From: Streptomyces deccanensis
Lineage (GTDB): Bacteria; Actinomycetota; Actinomycetes; Streptomycetales; Streptomycetaceae
Assembly: GCF_022385335.1 (NCBI RefSeq)
Contig: NZ_CP092431.1
Span: 9,238,001 to 9,302,000 of the forward strand
Direction: 5' to 3'
DNA: 64,000 nucleotides
Positions 46,297 to 54,757 of the stretch are shown here, one piece after another. The first letter of the stretch is position 1; each line of letters begins with the position of its first letter. Made by a program: the position numbers and the translations under genes. The notes beneath the pieces were generated by a model. It saw only the letters and a list, made by a program, of their open reading frames with translations, searched no databases and was not told the DNA's origin.

Positions 46297-47238
46297 TCAG
46301 CCCAAAGTGAGCAGCAGGATCGCGATCATGGCGCCGAGGAGTCCGGCCGTCTGCCGGAAGTTCACCCGTTCGTGGAGCAGGGTCAGACCGAGGACCGTGG
46401 GGACGGCCGGGTACAGGGACGCCAGGACGACGACCACGGACACCATCTGCCGCTGGGCCGCCCAGAGGTAGAGGATCAACGCGAGCGCGGCCCCCGCCCC
46501 GATCGCGGCCGCCGCACCCCACACCGCCACCGGCTGCCGGAACCGTCCGGCCGACCGCCACAGGCCCGGTACCAGCAGGAGGACCGCCGCCGCCCGCCCC
46601 GCGACCACCGGCCACACCCCGCTCCCCGCACCGGCCTGGGCCAGCCCGAGGTACTGCACCGCGACACCCACGCTGGCGAGCAGCCCGTCCAGGGCCGCAC
46701 CCGCCCGGAACCCGGGCACCCCGCCGCCGTCACCGGCCCCCGTCGCGGGGGCGTCACCGTGCCCGACCCCGCCCGACCCGGCCCGGCTGTCGGGCCGGCC
46801 GCCGTACGACACCAGCCACAGCGCCGGCACCGTGAGGCCGATGCCCAGCCACGCCACACCTGCGGGCCGGTCACCGAGGAGGAGGACACCGCACAGCACG
46901 GACAGCGCGACCCCGGTGAGCGCGCTGACCGGCACCACCACGGTCATGCCGCCCCGGCTCAGACCCCGGTTCAGATACGTCATCGCCATGGCGCTCCCGA
47001 GGCCGGAGAGCGCGCCCCACGCCACGTCCACGAGTCGAACGTCCGGCGCCGGCACGGCGAACGCCACCACCAGAGCCAGCAGCAGGCCGCCCGCCTGGCC
47101 GAGCAGCGTGACCACGGCGAAGTGCACCCGGCGGGACAACATCCCCCCTGCGAAGTCGACGATGCCGTACAGCGCGGCGGAGGTGAGCGCGAGAAGGGCG
47201 GCCATCCGTCCGTGGGTGCCCCACGGGAGCCGATCCAT
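46297..47238 (-). CDS. EamA/DMT-family exporter
   Basis: 313 residues with about ten hydrophobic segments arranged as two EamA halves, joined by a polar G/A/D-rich loop (about 150-180). G-A-L-S-G-L-G-S-A-M-A and V-V-P-V-S-A-L-T-G-V lie in the first half; L-A-S-L-Y-P-A-V-P-T-V-L and E-R-V-N-F-R-Q-T-A-G in the second are standard EamA motifs. It probably exports an amino acid or small metabolite. ATG 47238 lacks a strong ribosome binding site; ATG 47205 is an alternative. No operon partners. Confidence 0.8.
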   Translation of the reverse strand: MDRLPWGTHGRMAALLALTSAALYGIVDFAGGMLSRRVHFAVVTLLGQAGGLLLALVVAFAVPAPDVRLVDVAWGALSGLGSAMAMTYLNRGLSRGGMTVVVPVSALTGVALSVLCGVLLLGDRPAGVAWLGIGLTVPALWLVSYGGRPDSRAGSGGVGHGDAPATGAGDGGGVPGFRAGAALDGLLASVGVAVQYLGLAQAGAGSGVWPVVAGRAAAVLLLVPGLWRSAGRFRQPVAVWGAAAAIGAGAALALILYLWAAQRQMVSVVVVLASLYPAVPTVLGLTLLHERVNFRQTAGLLGAMIAILLLTLG

Positions 47239-47372
47239 GGTGCATCCCGGTGGGAGAGGGGTACCCGGAATCAGCCCCGAGCCGGACCCCTGCGCGGCGC
47301 TCGGGCTCCGTCGAGCGCTGCCGCCCCGGCGAAGCGCTCCGGCCGGGCTTCCCGCCCGAGGAGGTGCCCCGG

Positions 47373-47970
47373 ATGAGCCCCATCGAGCACGCGCGCCCCA
47401 CCAAGGCGCCCGCCGCGGACCCGCGCGCGTACGACGCCGAGCCGTTCCTCCCTGACCGCGGCGGCCTCCCCGCTCACCGCCGGGCCGCGGCCGACTGCCG
47501 GGGCTGCCCCCTGTACGAGGACGCCACCCAGACCGTCTTCGGCAAGGGCGACGCGTCCGCCCGGCTCCTCCTCGTCGGTGAGCAGCCTGGGGACCAGGAG
47601 GACAGACAGGGCGAGCCCTTCGTCGGCCCCGCCGGGCGGCTGCTGCGGCGCGCCCTCGACGAGGCCGGCATCGACGCGGACACGACCTATGTGACCAACG
47701 CGGTCAAGCACTTCAAGTTCACGCGGCCCCCGGGCGGCGGCAAACGCCGTATCCACAAGGCGCCCGACCTGCGCGAGGTCGCCGCCTGCCGCCCCTGGCT
47801 GCTCGCCGAACTCCGCCTGGTCCGGCCCGAGATCGTACGTCGTCGCCACCCTGCACCCCTCCGCCGTGCTCCGCGCCGACGACCGCGACGCCGCGTACGC
47901 GGGACTGGTGTCCGACCTCAGGGTGGCCGCCGAGGCGTTGACGGAGAGTGGCCCGCGATCCCGACCCTAG
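47373..47970 (+). pseudogene. udgX: Broken UdgX-type uracil-DNA glycosylase gene
   Basis: ATG 47373 follows GAGGAGGT. Codons 1-154 are a good UdgX: C-R-G-C-P-L-Y and a G-E-Q-P-G-D-Q-E-D motif, then V-T-N-A-V-K-H-F-K-F and the diagnostic K-R-R-I-H-K loop. After E-I at 47829-47834 the homology breaks. It resumes at 47836 in another frame with Y-V-V-A-T-L-H-P-S-A-V-L-R, then L-V-S-D-L-R-V-A-A-E-A-L, ending at TAG 47968. About 35 codons expected between (the G-A-T-A-A-K-x-L-L-G segment and following strand) are missing. The natural frame runs on as R/P-rich nonsense. An internal deletion with frameshift is the simplest reading. Confidence 0.8.
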
Positions 47971-48626
47971 CCCTGGCCGTCACCCCCGGTCACCAGGACC
48001 ACCTCCAGGGTGCGCGGGCCGTGCACCCCCTCCACCCGGTCCAGTTCGATGTCGCTGGTGGCGGACGGGCCCGAGATCCACGTCAACGGGCGGGTCGGGT
48101 CCAGGAGTTCGAGTGCCTGCGGCACCGACGACACCACCTGGTCCGGTACCCGGACGACGCAGATGTGGTGGTCGGGCACGAGGGTGATCCGGCGGCGGCC
48201 CTGGTCGGGGGAGCCGTCCAGCACGATCGTGCCGGTCTCGGCGATCGCGAGGGCACAGGCGGTGACGACGCTGTCGACCCGGTCCAACTCGTGCGCGGTG
48301 CTCTCGCCCCGGTCCGGCACCCGTGCCAGGTCGGTCGCCGACAGCCATTCCTCGCGCAGCCCCGGCGGCACCAGCACCGTCTTCGAGCCGTGCGCGTGCA
48401 ACAGCCCGGCGATCATTTCCGCGAGCCCGTCCGCGTCCGCGCGGTGCACGAGCGCCCGATAGTCCGCCAGGTTCTCCGCCAGCAACTCCACCGTCTCGGC
48501 GGGGGCCAGCTCCCCGTGCTCGCGGAGATAACCCCGCGGCACGGCCTGCTCGTACGGTGTGTCGTCCCGGCGTACGTCGGCGAGGGCGCGTCGCACCCGA
48601 CCCAGGATCAGATCCCTGCTGCTCAC
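47967..48626 (-). CDS. lutC: Lactate utilization protein C
   Basis: 219 residues from GTG 48626, overlapping the lutB stop as GTGA. The LUD fold shows A-I-A-E-T-G-T-I-V-L-D (about 138), I-T-L-V-P-D-H-H-I-C-V-V (about 158) and I-S-G-P-S-A-T-S-D-I-E (about 193). LutC is part of the LutABC complex that oxidises L-lactate to pyruvate. It is the last gene of the rhaB/lutABC run. Its TAG overlaps the TAG of the broken udgX gene on the other strand as CTAG. Confidence 0.9.
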   Translation of the reverse strand: MSSRDLILGRVRRALADVRRDDTPYEQAVPRGYLREHGELAPAETVELLAENLADYRALVHRADADGLAEMIAGLLHAHGSKTVLVPPGLREEWLSATDLARVPDRGESTAHELDRVDSVVTACALAIAETGTIVLDGSPDQGRRRITLVPDHHICVVRVPDQVVSSVPQALELLDPTRPLTWISGPSATSDIELDRVEGVHGPRTLEVVLVTGGDGQG

Positions 48627-50101
48627 TTGCCCGTGTCCTTTCCGCCGTTCGTCCTCTGCCACCAGTCCCGGAACGGCTCCGGGGGCAGCGCGGGAAGATC
48701 ACGGCTGGCGCTCCACGCCTTGCCGGGGCCCGGCAGCGTACGGGGATGGAAGCGCCGCGAGCGCGACGCGAGCCGCTGCCCGGTGCGCAGCGCGCCGGGG
48801 CGGCTGAACGCCCACCGTGCCGCCCGCATCGCCGCCCGCTCGGCGCCGTGCCCCTTCGCGGGCTTGAGAACGACCTTGTTGCCGTTCTCCGTCACCGGCC
48901 CACCCTGCGCGACCCGCTCCCGCAGATGCACCAGCACCTCGGGGATGTCGATGGCGACCGGGCACACCTCGTAGCACGCGCCGCACAGCGAGGAGGCGTA
49001 CGGCAGCGAGGAGTCGATCTCGCTTCCCGTGCCCCGGAGTTGAGGGCTGAGGATGGCACCGATCGGGCCCGGGTACACCGAGCCGTACGCGTGGCCGCCC
49101 GCCCGCTCGTACACCGGGCATACGTTGAGACAGGCCGAGCAGCGGATGCAGCGCAGGGCCTGCCGGCCGACCTCGTCGGCGAGCGTGTCGGTGCGGCCGT
49201 TGTCGATGAGGACCAGGTGGAAGTTCTGCGGCCCGTCCTCGTCGGTCGTGCCCGTCCAGGTGGAGGTGTACGGGTTCATCCGCTCGGCGGTCGAGGAGCG
49301 GGGGAGGGTCTGCAGGAACACCTCCAGGTCCTGCCAGGTCGGCACGATCTTCTCGATGCCGACCACCGAGATCAGTGTCTCGGGGAGGGTGAGGCACATC
49401 CGGCCGTTGCCCTCGGACTCCACGACCACCAGCGTGCCGGTCTCCGCGACCATGAAGTTGGCGCCGGAGACCCCGACCTTGGCCCGCAGGAACTTCTCCC
49501 GCAGGTGCAGCCGCGCCGCCTCCGCCAGCTCGGCCGGCGTGTCGGTCAGACCCTCGGGGGCCGGGCGGCCCCACTCGCTCATCTCGCGCGTGAAGATGTC
49601 CCGGATCTCGCCCCGGTTGCGGTGGATCGCCGGGACCAGGATGTGCGAGGGCCGGTCCTTGCCCAACTGCACGATCAGCTCGGCGAGATCGGTCTCGTAG
49701 GCGTGGATGCCCTCGGCCTCCAGCGCCTCGTTCAGCCCGATCTCCTGCGTGGCCATCGACTTGACCTTGACGACCTCGCTCTCACCGGTCGCCTTGACGA
49801 GATAGGTGACGATCCGGTTGGCCTCGTCCGCGTCGGCGGCCCAGTGGACCGTGCCACCCGCCGCCGTGACCGACTCCTCCAACTGCTCGAGATACCGGTC
49901 GAGATGACGGAGCGTGTGGTCCTTGATCTGCTTGCCCGCCTCGCGCAGCTCCGCCCAGTCGGACACCTCCGCGACCGCGGTCGCGCGCTTGGCGCGGATG
50001 GTGTGGGTGGCGTGGCGCAGGTTCCCGCGCAGGGTCGTGTTGTGGACGGCCTCGTGCGCGGCCTTCGGGAACGCCGGCATCCCGACGAATGTCCCGCTCA
50101 T
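48623..50101 (-). CDS. lutB: Lactate utilization protein B, iron-sulfur subunit
   Basis: 492 residues from ATG 50101 behind GAGGAG; the start overlaps the lutA stop as ATGA. The LUD domain comes first (A-E-T-G-T-L-V-V-V-E near 244), then two [4Fe-4S] sites, C-I-R-C-S-A-C-L-N-V-C-P and C-G-A-C-Y-E-V-C-P. The tail ends in a W-W-Q-R motif region typical of LutB. It carries electrons in the LutABC L-lactate oxidation complex. In this locus the lactate comes from rhamnose through lactaldehyde. Confidence 0.93.
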   Translation of the reverse strand: MSGTFVGMPAFPKAAHEAVHNTTLRGNLRHATHTIRAKRATAVAEVSDWAELREAGKQIKDHTLRHLDRYLEQLEESVTAAGGTVHWAADADEANRIVTYLVKATGESEVVKVKSMATQEIGLNEALEAEGIHAYETDLAELIVQLGKDRPSHILVPAIHRNRGEIRDIFTREMSEWGRPAPEGLTDTPAELAEAARLHLREKFLRAKVGVSGANFMVAETGTLVVVESEGNGRMCLTLPETLISVVGIEKIVPTWQDLEVFLQTLPRSSTAERMNPYTSTWTGTTDEDGPQNFHLVLIDNGRTDTLADEVGRQALRCIRCSACLNVCPVYERAGGHAYGSVYPGPIGAILSPQLRGTGSEIDSSLPYASSLCGACYEVCPVAIDIPEVLVHLRERVAQGGPVTENGNKVVLKPAKGHGAERAAMRAARWAFSRPGALRTGQRLASRSRRFHPRTLPGPGKAWSASRDLPALPPEPFRDWWQRTNGGKDTGK

Positions 50102-50853
50102 ACCAGCGGCTCCTCTTCCGTGCTCGCCAGGATCTCCGCGATGTGGACCGGCCTGACGGCCGTCCGCAACCGGGTCATCGTGCCGCCGATGTGCATCAGG
50201 CAGGAGTTGTCGGCCGCGCACAGCACCTCGGCGCCCGTCGACTCGGCGTTGCGCACCTTGTCCGCGCCCATCGCCGCCGAGACGTCGGAGTTCTTCACGG
50301 CGAACGTGCCGCCGAAGCCGCAGCACTCGTCGGCACCGGGCAACTCCACCAGCTCCAGCCCCTTCACGGCCTGGAGCAGCCGTCGGGGCCGCTCCCCGAG
50401 GCCGAGGCTCCGCAGCCCGTGGCAGGTCGGGTGGTAGGTCACCTTGTGCGGGTAGTACGCGCCGACGTCCGTCACCCCCAGCACGTCCACCAGGAACTCG
50501 GTCAGCTCGTACGTCTTCGGCACGACCGGTGCCAGCGTCCGCGCCAGGCCGTCACCGCGCCCCTCCGCCCGCGCCCGCTCGCCCATCCGCGGATACAGCT
50601 CCCGCACCATCGCCCCGCACGAGCCGGATGGCGTCACGATCGCCTCGTAATCCCGGAATACATCGGAGAACTTCCGGGCCAGTGGCTCGGCCTCGTGGCG
50701 GTACCCGGTGTTGTAGTGCGCCTGCCCGCAGCAGGTCTGACCCATCGGGAAGTCGACGTCCACACCCAGCCTGGTCAGCAGTTTCACCACGGCCCTGCCG
50801 GTGTCGGGATAGAGCGTGTCGTTGACACAGGTCAGGAACAGAGCGACACGCAT
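50098..50853 (-). CDS. lutA: Lactate utilization protein A
   Basis: 251 residues. Two CCG-domain motifs are present, Q-T-C-C-G-Q-A-H-Y-N-T-G (about 40) and E-C-C-G-F-G-G-T-F-A-V-K (about 185), as in heterodisulfide reductase-type subunits. It is the first of the lutABC set, each coupled to the next by ATGA or GTGA overlaps. It lies 148 bases after rhaB on the same strand; that gap has a hairpin and tandem repeats, so expression may be partly read-through and partly independent. Confidence 0.93.
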   Translation of the reverse strand: MRVALFLTCVNDTLYPDTGRAVVKLLTRLGVDVDFPMGQTCCGQAHYNTGYRHEAEPLARKFSDVFRDYEAIVTPSGSCGAMVRELYPRMGERARAEGRGDGLARTLAPVVPKTYELTEFLVDVLGVTDVGAYYPHKVTYHPTCHGLRSLGLGERPRRLLQAVKGLELVELPGADECCGFGGTFAVKNSDVSAAMGADKVRNAESTGAEVLCAADNSCLMHIGGTMTRLRTAVRPVHIAEILASTEEEPLV

Positions 50854-50928
50854 CGCGGCTCCTCGGGGGTCGGTCATCGGATGAGTGCAGACTACGACGC
50901 GCGTACGCGAAGAGCGAGGGGTCCCGCG

Positions 50929-50970
50929 CGACGATCGGCGGGGACGGGCGAATCCGCACGCCGATCGTCG
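50929..50970. repeat. Inverted repeat between rhaB and lutA
   Basis: CGACGATCGGCG (50929-50940) and CGCCGATCGTCG (50959-50970) are perfect 12-bp arms with an 18-nt loop. A stem in the mRNA here could stabilise or attenuate the upstream or downstream message. Confidence 0.6.
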
Positions 50971-51000
50971 CCGGGGGAGGCCCCGCCGGGGGAGGCCCCG
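50971..51000. repeat. Perfect 15-bp tandem duplication after rhaB
   Basis: CCGGGGGAGGCCCCG occurs twice back to back (50971-50985, 50986-51000), ending one base before the rhaB stop. Each unit can itself fold (GGGG/CCCC). Confidence 0.7.
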
Positions 51001-51001
51001 C

Positions 51002-52465
51002 TCACCTCTGGGTGAGCCGGGCCTCCGCCGCGTGCCAGGCCGCCGGGTCGCCCTGCGGCTCGTACCGCACCAGCGGCTGGGTGCGGGCGAGCAGCCGCCG
51101 CATCGAGGCGCGGTCGCCGACCAGGCCGTGGGTGCGGGCCTGGACGAGGACGTTGCCCAGGGCCGCGGCCTCCGCCGGTCCGGCCACCACCGGCAGCCCG
51201 CAGGCGTCGGCGGTGAGCTGGCAGAGCAGGGCGTTGCGGGTGCCGCCGCCCACGATGTGGACGACGTCGACGGGGTGGTCGGCCAGCGCCTGGGCCTCGG
51301 CGACGGCCCTCCTGTGGGCGAGGGCGAGGGAGTCCAGGATGCACCGGGTGATCTCGGCGGGCGTCTCCGGGACGGGTTGCCCCGACTCCCGGCACGCCTC
51401 CGCGATCCGCTCGGGCATCCGGCCGGGCGCGAGGAACGCCGCGTCCCCGGCGTCCACCACCGACCGCAGCGCGGGCACCGCGGCGGCCTCCCGCAGCAGT
51501 TGACCCAGATCCGGGTCACCCCACGCCCGTACGCACTCCTGCAGCAGCCACAGCCCCATGATGTTGCGGAGGTAGCGGACCGTGCCGTCGAGCCCCAGCT
51601 CGTTGGTGAAGTTGGCCGCCCGGCTCGCCTCCGTCAGCACCGGGGCGTCCAGCTCCAGGCCGGCCAGCGTCCAGGTGCCGGTGCAGATGTAGGCGAACCG
51701 CTCGCCGGTCGCCGGCACGGCCGCCACCGCCGAGGCGGTGTCGTGCGACCCGACCGTCGTCACCGGAACCGGGCCGGAGAGCCCCGTGGCCTCCAGCACG
51801 TCCGGTCGCAGCAGGCCCGCCGGGTCACCGGGCTGCCGCAGCGGTGCGAACAGGCCGAGGTCGATGCCCAGCCGGTCCGCGACGTCCCGCGACCAGTCAC
51901 GGGTGCGGGGGTCGATCAGCTGCGTGGTGGAGGCGTTCGTCAGCTCGGTGCCCTGCTCCCCGGTCAGCCAGTACGTCAGCAGATCGGGGACGAGCAACAA
52001 TCGCGCGGCATACGCGAACTGGGCGGACGACCGGGCGGCGACCAGCTGGTACAGCGTGTTGAAGGGCGCGTACTGCAACCCGGTCGCCGCGTACAGCTCG
52101 GCGGCGGGCACGGTCGCCCACACCTTCTCCGCGACACCCTCGGTACGGGCGTCCCGGTAGTGCACCGGATTGCCCAGCAGGGCCCCGTCCGCGTCCAGCA
52201 GCCCGTAGTCGACGGCCCAGCTGTCGATCCCGACGGAGTCGACCTGCCCGGAGGCCTTGAGCCCGTCGAGCACCCCCGCGTACAGCGACAGCACGTCCCA
52301 GCGCAGTCCCTCGGGCGTGCGCACCGGCCGGTTCGGGAACCGGTGCGCCTCGACGAGGTCCAGCGAGTCCCGCCCCGCGCGGCCGACCATGACGCGCCCG
52401 CTGGACGCACCGAGGTCGACCGCCGCGTACGACTTCACGGACCCGCCGGTCGCACGCGTGCTCAT
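51002..52465 (-). CDS. rhaB: Rhamnulokinase
   Basis: 487 residues. FGGY-kinase ATP and sugar motifs: A-V-D-L-G-A-S-S-G-R-V-M (15-26), G-I-D-S-W-A-V-D-Y-G (about 78), G-S-H-D-T-A-S-A (about 243) and H-I-V-G-G-G-T-R-N (about 402). The W-A-V-D-Y and S-H-D-T-A forms are typical of RhaB. It phosphorylates L-rhamnulose to rhamnulose-1-phosphate. The start ATG overlaps the stop of the bifunctional aldolase gene as ATGA. Confidence 0.95.
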   Translation of the reverse strand: MSTRATGGSVKSYAAVDLGASSGRVMVGRAGRDSLDLVEAHRFPNRPVRTPEGLRWDVLSLYAGVLDGLKASGQVDSVGIDSWAVDYGLLDADGALLGNPVHYRDARTEGVAEKVWATVPAAELYAATGLQYAPFNTLYQLVAARSSAQFAYAARLLLVPDLLTYWLTGEQGTELTNASTTQLIDPRTRDWSRDVADRLGIDLGLFAPLRQPGDPAGLLRPDVLEATGLSGPVPVTTVGSHDTASAVAAVPATGERFAYICTGTWTLAGLELDAPVLTEASRAANFTNELGLDGTVRYLRNIMGLWLLQECVRAWGDPDLGQLLREAAAVPALRSVVDAGDAAFLAPGRMPERIAEACRESGQPVPETPAEITRCILDSLALAHRRAVAEAQALADHPVDVVHIVGGGTRNALLCQLTADACGLPVVAGPAEAAALGNVLVQARTHGLVGDRASMRRLLARTQPLVRYEPQGDPAAWHAAEARLTQR

Positions 52466-54501
52466 CGGAGGAAGGCGGCGGCCACGCCGGCGTCGACCGG
52501 GACGTGCAGACCGGTGGTATGCGTCAGCTCCCCGCCGGTCAGCGCGAACACCGCGTTGGCCACGTGCTCGGGGAGCACCTCGCGCTTGAGGATGGTCCGC
52601 TGGGCGTAGAACTCGCCGAGCTTCTCCTCCTCGATCCCGTAGGTCGCCGCGCGCTGGGCGCCCCAGCCGGCCGCGAAGATGCCCGAACCGCGCACCACAC
52701 CGTCGGGGTTGACCCCGTTGACGCGGATGCCGTGCTCGCCCAGCTCGGCGGCGAGCAGCCGCACCTGGTGGGCCTGGTCGGCCTTGGTGGCGGAGTAGGC
52801 GATGTTGTTGGGCCCGGCGAAGACGGCGTTCTTCGAGGCGATGTAGACGATGTCGCCGCCCAGCCCCTGCGCGATCATCACGCGGGCCGCCTCACGGGAC
52901 ACCAGGAACGAGCCGCGGGCCATGATGTCGTGCTGCAGGTCCCAGTCCTTCGCGGACGTCTCCAGGAGCGGCTTGGAGATCGAGATGCCGGCGTTGTTGA
53001 CGACGAGATCGACCCCGCCGAAGGCGAGCGCGGCGGCCTTGAACGCCTCGGTGATCTGCCCCTCGTCCGTCACGTCGACGGTCACGGCGACGGCCTTGTC
53101 CGCCCCGCCCAGCTCCTCGGCGACGGCGGCGGCGTTCTCGGCGTTGAGGTCGGCGACGACGACACAGGCCCCCTCGGCCACCAGCCGGTGCGCGATGGCC
53201 TTGCCGATCCCGCTGCCCGCACCCGTGACGAGCGCGACCCGGGTCGCCAGCGGCTTGGGCTTCGGCATCCGCTGGAGCTTGGCCTCCTCCAGCGCCCAGT
53301 ACTCGATGCGGAACTTCTCCGACTCCTCGATCGGCGCGTACGTCGACACCGCCTCGGCGCCCCGCATCACGTTGATCGCGTTGACGTAGAACTCGCCGGC
53401 CACCCGCGCGGTCTGCTTGTCCTTGCCGAAGCTGAACATGCCCACGCCCGGGATCAGCACGATCGCCGGGTCGGCGCCGCGCATCGCGGGGGAGTCGGGC
53501 TCGGCGTGCCGCTGGTAGTAGGAGGCGTACTCCTCGCGGTACTCGGCGTGCAGCTCCTTGAGCCGGGCGATCGCGGAGTCCAGATCGGTGGTCGGCGGCA
53601 GGTCCAGGACCAGCGGCCGGACCTTCGTCCGCAGGAAGTGGTCGGGGCACGAGGTCCCCAGCGCGGCGAGCCGCGGGTGCTCGGCGGCGGCCAGGAAGTC
53701 GAGGACCACGTCGGAGTCGGTGAAGTGGCCGACCTGCGCCTTGTCCTGCGAGGCGATCGCCCGGACGTGCGGAGCGAGAGCGGCGGCCCGCGCACGGCGC
53801 TCGGCGGTGCCCAGCGCCTCGTATCCCTCTATGACGGGCCCGAAGGGCTCCGCCTTGCCCCTCTCCGCCAGGAACGTCTCGGCGGTACGGATGATGTGCA
53901 GCGAGTTCTTCTCGCACTCCTCGGCGGTGTCGCCCCAGGCGGTGATGCCGTGCCCGCCGAGGACGCAGCCGACGGCCTGCGGGTTGGCCTCCTTGATGGC
54001 CGCGATGTCCAGCCCCAGCTGGAAGCCGGGCCGCCGCCACGGCACCCACACCACGCTGTCCCCGAAACATTCGGCGGTCAGCTTCTCCCCGTCGGCCGCG
54101 CAGGCGAGCGCGATCCCGGAGTCGGGGTGCAGATGATCGACGTGCGCGGCGTCCACGAGACCGTGCATCGCGGTGTCGATCGACGGCGCCGCGCCGCCCT
54201 TGCCGTGCAGGCAGTAGTCGAACGCCGCCACCATCTCGTCCTCGCGCTCGACGCCCGGGTAGACGTCGACGAGCGCCCGCATCCGGTCCAGCCGCAGCAC
54301 GGCGAGCCCGGCCTCGGTCAGGGTGCCCAGGTCGCCCCCGGACCCCTTCACCCACATCAGCTCCACATCACCCCCGGTGACGGGGTCGGTGTCGGTGCCC
54401 TTGGCGGACGTGTTGCCGCCGGCGTAGTTGGTGTTCCGGGGATCGGCACCAAGCCGCCGCGACCGGGCGAGCAGGGCTGCGGCTTCGGGGTGGGTTGCCA
54501 T
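52462..54501 (-). CDS. rhaEW: Bifunctional rhamnulose-1-phosphate aldolase / L-lactaldehyde dehydrogenase
   Basis: 679 residues, a known actinobacterial fusion. Residues 1-410 are the class II aldolase domain (N-T-S-A-K-G, W-V-K-G-S-G-G-D-L-G-T and H-L-H-P-D-S-G-I-A with zinc-site histidines). Residues 420-679 are an SDR domain (V-T-G-A-G-S-G-I-G, N-N-A-G-I-S, Y-S-A-T-K-A-D). It splits rhamnulose-1-phosphate into dihydroxyacetone phosphate and lactaldehyde and oxidises the latter to L-lactate. LutABC downstream can then make pyruvate. It is coupled to rhaB; a hairpin repeat separates it from rhaI. Confidence 0.93.
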   Translation of the reverse strand: MATHPEAAALLARSRRLGADPRNTNYAGGNTSAKGTDTDPVTGGDVELMWVKGSGGDLGTLTEAGLAVLRLDRMRALVDVYPGVEREDEMVAAFDYCLHGKGGAAPSIDTAMHGLVDAAHVDHLHPDSGIALACAADGEKLTAECFGDSVVWVPWRRPGFQLGLDIAAIKEANPQAVGCVLGGHGITAWGDTAEECEKNSLHIIRTAETFLAERGKAEPFGPVIEGYEALGTAERRARAAALAPHVRAIASQDKAQVGHFTDSDVVLDFLAAAEHPRLAALGTSCPDHFLRTKVRPLVLDLPPTTDLDSAIARLKELHAEYREEYASYYQRHAEPDSPAMRGADPAIVLIPGVGMFSFGKDKQTARVAGEFYVNAINVMRGAEAVSTYAPIEESEKFRIEYWALEEAKLQRMPKPKPLATRVALVTGAGSGIGKAIAHRLVAEGACVVVADLNAENAAAVAEELGGADKAVAVTVDVTDEGQITEAFKAAALAFGGVDLVVNNAGISISKPLLETSAKDWDLQHDIMARGSFLVSREAARVMIAQGLGGDIVYIASKNAVFAGPNNIAYSATKADQAHQVRLLAAELGEHGIRVNGVNPDGVVRGSGIFAAGWGAQRAATYGIEEEKLGEFYAQRTILKREVLPEHVANAVFALTGGELTHTTGLHVPVDAGVAAAFLR

Positions 54502-54565
54502 GTGCGGTCAGTCCTTACGGTGAGATGAGTACGGGGTACGGAGTACGGGGTTCAGCTCGGGACTC

Positions 54566-54708
54566 GGGGTGCGTCGCCGGGTGCGGGTGAGTGGGGCTTC
54601 TCGCGCAGTTCCCCGCGCCCCTAAAAGACCAGGCCCTGCGGGCCTGAAAAGCACGGGGCGGAGCCCCTGCTTTTCAGGGGCGCGGGGAACTGCGCGACCA
54701 GCCCCCAC
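54566..54708. repeat. Large hairpin repeat, copy B
   Basis: Core arms 54591-54626 and 54671-54708 are reverse complements of about 35 bp ending in AAAA/TTTT. It is near-identical to 3569-3760 over the left arm, but lacks one internal duplication and the outer right arm. It lies between rhaI and rhaEW on the same strand and could terminate or stabilise the rhaI message. Confidence 0.7.
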
Positions 54709-54757
54709 CGGGCCCGCGGCCCGCGACGAACAAGAACAGGCAGACGGAACCCGGAGA

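Noticed and set aside
47373..48974. 574-codon protein starting with UdgX and continuing opposite lutC and lutB
   Set aside because: Homology stops at codon 154 and resumes in another frame; the rest of the long frame is the shadow of lutC and lutB.
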